From contig QHXE01000007.1 in assembly GCA_003222835.1 (NCBI GenBank), positions 1-7,781 on the forward strand: 7,781 nucleotides of DNA, given 5' to 3'. How positions within the stretch are numbered: position 1 is the stretch's first letter; each line of letters begins with the position of its first letter. The notes under the pieces are model-generated. The model saw only the letters and a program-made list of their open reading frames with translations, searched no databases and had not been told where the DNA came from. The position numbers and the translations under genes were made by a program. Positions 5,630 to 7,781 of this stretch are shown here, piece after piece. The DNA is from Acidobacteriota bacterium (GTDB taxonomy: Bacteria > Acidobacteriota > Blastocatellia > Pyrinomonadales > Pyrinomonadaceae).

Positions 5630-5630
5630 C
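5625..5630 (-). promoter_or_regulatory. Shine-Dalgarno of nadC
   Basis: GGGAGG on the minus strand lies seven bases before the GTG at 5617 and fixes the nadC start. Its first G is the terminal base of the palindromic element, and the rest comes from the duplicated 17-bp sequence. Confidence 0.75.
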
Positions 5631-5654
5631 TGGGTACGCAGACATCCTGTCTGC
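5630..5654. repeat. Palindromic dispersed repeat, copy B (single arm)
   Basis: The sequence CTGGGTACGCAGACATCCTG and the following TCTGC match an arm of the repeat at 1206-1272, read from its outer end inward. The internal palindrome is CAGACA-TCC-TGTCTG. Its outer end abuts the 17-bp direct repeat with no gap. An alternating TCGCGCGCGA palindrome (5656-5665) follows. It lies in the valS-nadC gap and will be in the mRNA if the two genes are co-transcribed. Confidence 0.72.
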
Positions 5655-5683
5655 ATCGCGCGCGAAGTTTTAGAAGATAGTTT

Positions 5684-5700
5684 TTCACCTGAGCGCTTCC
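5684..5700. repeat. 17-bp direct repeat, valS-side copy
   Basis: This is the partner of 5613-5629, with one mismatch. On the minus strand it encodes the last valS residues (E-A-L-R) and the TGA stop. The bases AGGTGA at its end would form a GTGA stop/start overlap if joined directly to nadC. Confidence 0.75.
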
Positions 5701-7781
5701 AAAACCTGATCAAGCGCCGTTGTTCTCTGTCCAATATCGGCTATGCGCGATCTCAGTTCTTCAACTTTTTCGCCGGGCGCGCGCGCCACAAAGTCCGGAT
5801 TGGTAAGCTGATTTTCCAGCTTGTCAGCTTCCTTCTGAAGTTTCTCCCTCTCGCGCGAGAGCCGTGCCCTTTCCTGCGCAAAATCGATCAGCCCCTCGAG
5901 CGGCACCGCGACTTCCGCGCCGCCGGCCAGCACCGCGCGCGCTGACGTCTTGGGCATTTCAAAATTACCATCAATCGAAACCTGGGCCGCGCGGGTCAGC
6001 CGAGCGATCTGATCGGAGCTGGCCGCAAACACCGACTGCAAATCGCTTTTCGCAGCAATCAGCAACTCGATGCGATCTCCGGGCTTGATGTTCATTTCAG
6101 ATCGAATGTTTCGTACGCGCGAAATCAAATCGATGACCGCTTGCATCTCAGACTCGGCGCGTTCATCAACCAACGTGCCAACATATTGCGGATAGGCCGC
6201 CAGCATAATTGTCGGCGCAGCGTTCGCGTAAGCGCGATGAAGAAATTGCGAATGATTGACCGGCAACCTCTGCCATAACTCTTCGGTCAGATACGGCATG
6301 AATGGATGCAGCAGACGCAGCGATTGTTCGAGTATCGAAATCAGTCGAGCCCGCGCAACATTTCTCTCCGGCGAATCAGTTTCCGCGGTCATCGTCGCTT
6401 TCGACAGTTCGATATACCAATCGCAAAAGTCGTCCCAGAAAAAGTGATAGAGACTTTGGACTACGCCGTGAAAGTCGTAAGTTTCAAGTTGCGCGTTCAC
6501 TTCCCTGGCCGTCCCATTCAGACGCGAAAGTATCCAACGATCGTGCAAAGGGAGCGTCGCATGATCGCCCGCAAACGGATCCGCGACCGTCTCCGCGCCC
6601 TCCGAATTCAGCAGACAAAACCGCGCCGCATTCCAAATCTTGTTGGCGAAGTTGCGATACGATTCGACTTGCTTTTCGTTCCAGCGAGTGTCCGTCGATC
6701 CCACCGACGCCAACGTCAAGCGGGTCGCATCGACGCCGTACTTATCAAAGACCTCCAGCGGATCGATCCCGTTGCCTTTCGTTTTCGACATCCGTTGCCC
6801 ATGTTTGTCGAGCACCGTGCCGGTAACATAAACGTCGTCGAACGGTTCCTTGCCGATGAACTTCAAACCGGTCATCACCATGCGCGAAACCCAGAGAAAG
6901 ATGATGTCCCGCGCTGTGATGAGAACCGAAGTCGGATAGAAGGTTTTCAAGTCCTCCGTCTCATTGGGCCAGCCCAGCGTCGAGAACGGCCACAGCGCCG
7001 ACGAGAACCATGTGTCCAGCACATCTTCGTCCTGCCTTAGCTCATCCGTCCCTGCTTTGGTTCTTGCTTCTGCTAACGAACGCGCGACGATGACTTCGCC
7101 GTCTTTCGTGTACCAAGCCGGAATCTGATGGCCCCACCAAAGCTGGCGCGAGATGGTCCAGTCACGCAAATTCTCGAGCCAGTCCGCATACACTTTTTCG
7201 TAAGGGACTTGTGGAACGAACCGAGGCTTGCCTTGGTCGCGCAACTTTGCCAGCGCGAGATCGCGCAACTGATCCATGCGACAAAACCATTGGGTCGAGA
7301 TCAAAGGCTCCAGTACAGTCTTGCATCGTTCGCATTTGGAGATCGAGAACTCGTACTCGGCAACTTTTTCCAGCAAACCGAGCGACTCAAACTTTTCAAC
7401 CACCAGATCGCGCGCTCTGTAGCGATCGAGACCACTGAACTCCGCGCCGGCAGCCTCAGTCATCCGCGCAAATTGATCGATTACCGCTACTTGCTCAAGA
7501 TTGTGGCGCAAACCCATTTCGTAATCGTTTGGATCGTGCGCCGGCGTGACTTTCACCGCGCCGGTCCCGAATTCCGATTCCACAAACTCGTCCGCGATGA
7601 TCGGGATTTCGCGATCGACCAATGGCAAGAGCAAGGTCCGTCCGATTACCTCAGCATAACGCTCGTCATTCGGATTCACCGCGACCGCAGTGTCGCCGAG
7701 CATCGTCTCAGGCCGCGTCGTCGCCACCGTAATCGCGCCGTCGCGGTCTTTGAATGGATAGCGCAGATAGTAGAGTTTGCC
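5685..7781 (-). CDS. valS: Valyl-tRNA synthetase, C-terminal about 700 residues (5' end outside window)
   Basis: This enzyme charges tRNA-Val with valine in the cytoplasm. The reading frame is open to the right edge (first residues [10 protein letters not shown]), so 698 residues are visible and the HIGH motif and N-terminus are missing. The GTG at 7727 is an internal valine in [19 protein letters not shown], the conserved CP1 editing-domain motif, and not a start. Further motifs, numbered from that valine, are [19 protein letters not shown] (54-72), [12 protein letters not shown] (195-206), [20 protein letters not shown] (235-254), and the KMSKS loop as RMSKTKGN (312-319). Next come [14 protein letters not shown] (357-370), the anticodon-binding region with [13 protein letters not shown] (431-443), and a C-terminal coiled coil (about 610-680) of the Val-tRNA-synt-C type with the usual [11 protein letters not shown]. 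No disruptions are seen. The stop lies inside the 17-bp direct repeat that precedes nadC. Confidence 0.96.
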   Translation of the reverse strand, partial: GKLYYLRYPFKDRDGAITVATTRPETMLGDTAVAVNPNDERYAEVIGRTLLLPLVDREIPIIADEFVESEFGTGAVKVTPAHDPNDYEMGLRHNLEQVAVIDQFARMTEAAGAEFSGLDRYRARDLVVEKFESLGLLEKVAEYEFSISKCERCKTVLEPLISTQWFCRMDQLRDLALAKLRDQGKPRFVPQVPYEKVYADWLENLRDWTISRQLWWGHQIPAWYTKDGEVIVARSLAEARTKAGTDELRQDEDVLDTWFSSALWPFSTLGWPNETEDLKTFYPTSVLITARDIIFLWVSRMVMTGLKFIGKEPFDDVYVTGTVLDKHGQRMSKTKGNGIDPLEVFDKYGVDATRLTLASVGSTDTRWNEKQVESYRNFANKIWNAARFCLLNSEGAETVADPFAGDHATLPLHDRWILSRLNGTAREVNAQLETYDFHGVVQSLYHFFWDDFCDWYIELSKATMTAETDSPERNVARARLISILEQSLRLLHPFMPYLTEELWQRLPVNHSQFLHRAYANAAPTIMLAAYPQYVGTLVDERAESEMQAVIDLISRVRNIRSEMNIKPGDRIELLIAAKSDLQSVFAASSDQIARLTRAAQVSIDGNFEMPKTSARAVLAGGAEVAVPLEGLIDFAQERARLSREREKLQKEADKLENQLTNPDFVARAPGEKVEELRSRIADIGQRTTALDQVLEALR

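Noticed and set aside
5618..5734. Extended N-terminus of NadC from an ATG at 5734
   Set aside because: The extra 39 residues translate the repeat element and the out-of-frame end of valS. The family N-terminus and a good Shine-Dalgarno place the start at the GTG at 5617.
6306..7040. 244-codon plus-strand open frame
   Set aside because: It lies entirely antisense to valS and its translation is an Arg-rich shadow.

Overview
The window reads as an ordinary chromosomal stretch from a soil- or sediment-type bacterium, most likely an Acidobacteriota of the class Blastocatellia. That placement is inferred from protein style (a secreted coiled-coil protein with a polybasic start and a conserved mid-protein segment, DUF4258/YgiT pairs, stand-alone XdhC domains) and from dispersed palindromic repeats. 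No marker gene settles it. All genes except the first lie on the minus strand.

Layout, left to right. The window opens with the 3' end of a plus-strand gene (3-302), probably the tail of a nucleotidyltransferase-like protein. It converges on a minus-strand gene (354-1127) for an XdhC Rossmann-domain protein, whose recognisable homology appears to run a little upstream of its first ATG. The gap 1128-1375 holds an imperfect palindromic repeat (1206-1272). Next is a tight minus-strand cluster, in transcription order: a stand-alone XdhC N-terminal domain protein (2609-2265), a DUF4258 protein (2268-1945, ATGA overlap), a YgiT-type zinc-finger protein (1943-1680) and a small DUF962/Mpo1-like membrane protein (1672-1376). 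The two XdhC parts would act in maturation of a molybdenum hydroxylase, none of which is in view. DUF4258 plus YgiT resembles a type II toxin-antitoxin pair.

Upstream come an NmrA-type NAD(P)-binding protein (3641-2715) and a secreted coiled-coil protein of unknown role (4489-3701). A 150-bp inverted repeat (4608-4758) separates these from nadC (5617-4763, quinolinate phosphoribosyltransferase, NAD biosynthesis). Last is valS (7781-5685, valyl-tRNA synthetase), whose 5' end lies outside the window.

The most interesting structure is at the valS-nadC junction. A second copy of the palindromic repeat lies there between two 17-bp near-identical direct copies of the valS stop/nadC start sequence. 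This looks like an element inserted into a once-overlapping gene pair with a target duplication that preserved both genes. NadC also has unusual residues at several normally invariant active-site positions. I see no CRISPR array, tRNA, rRNA, phage or transposase gene.
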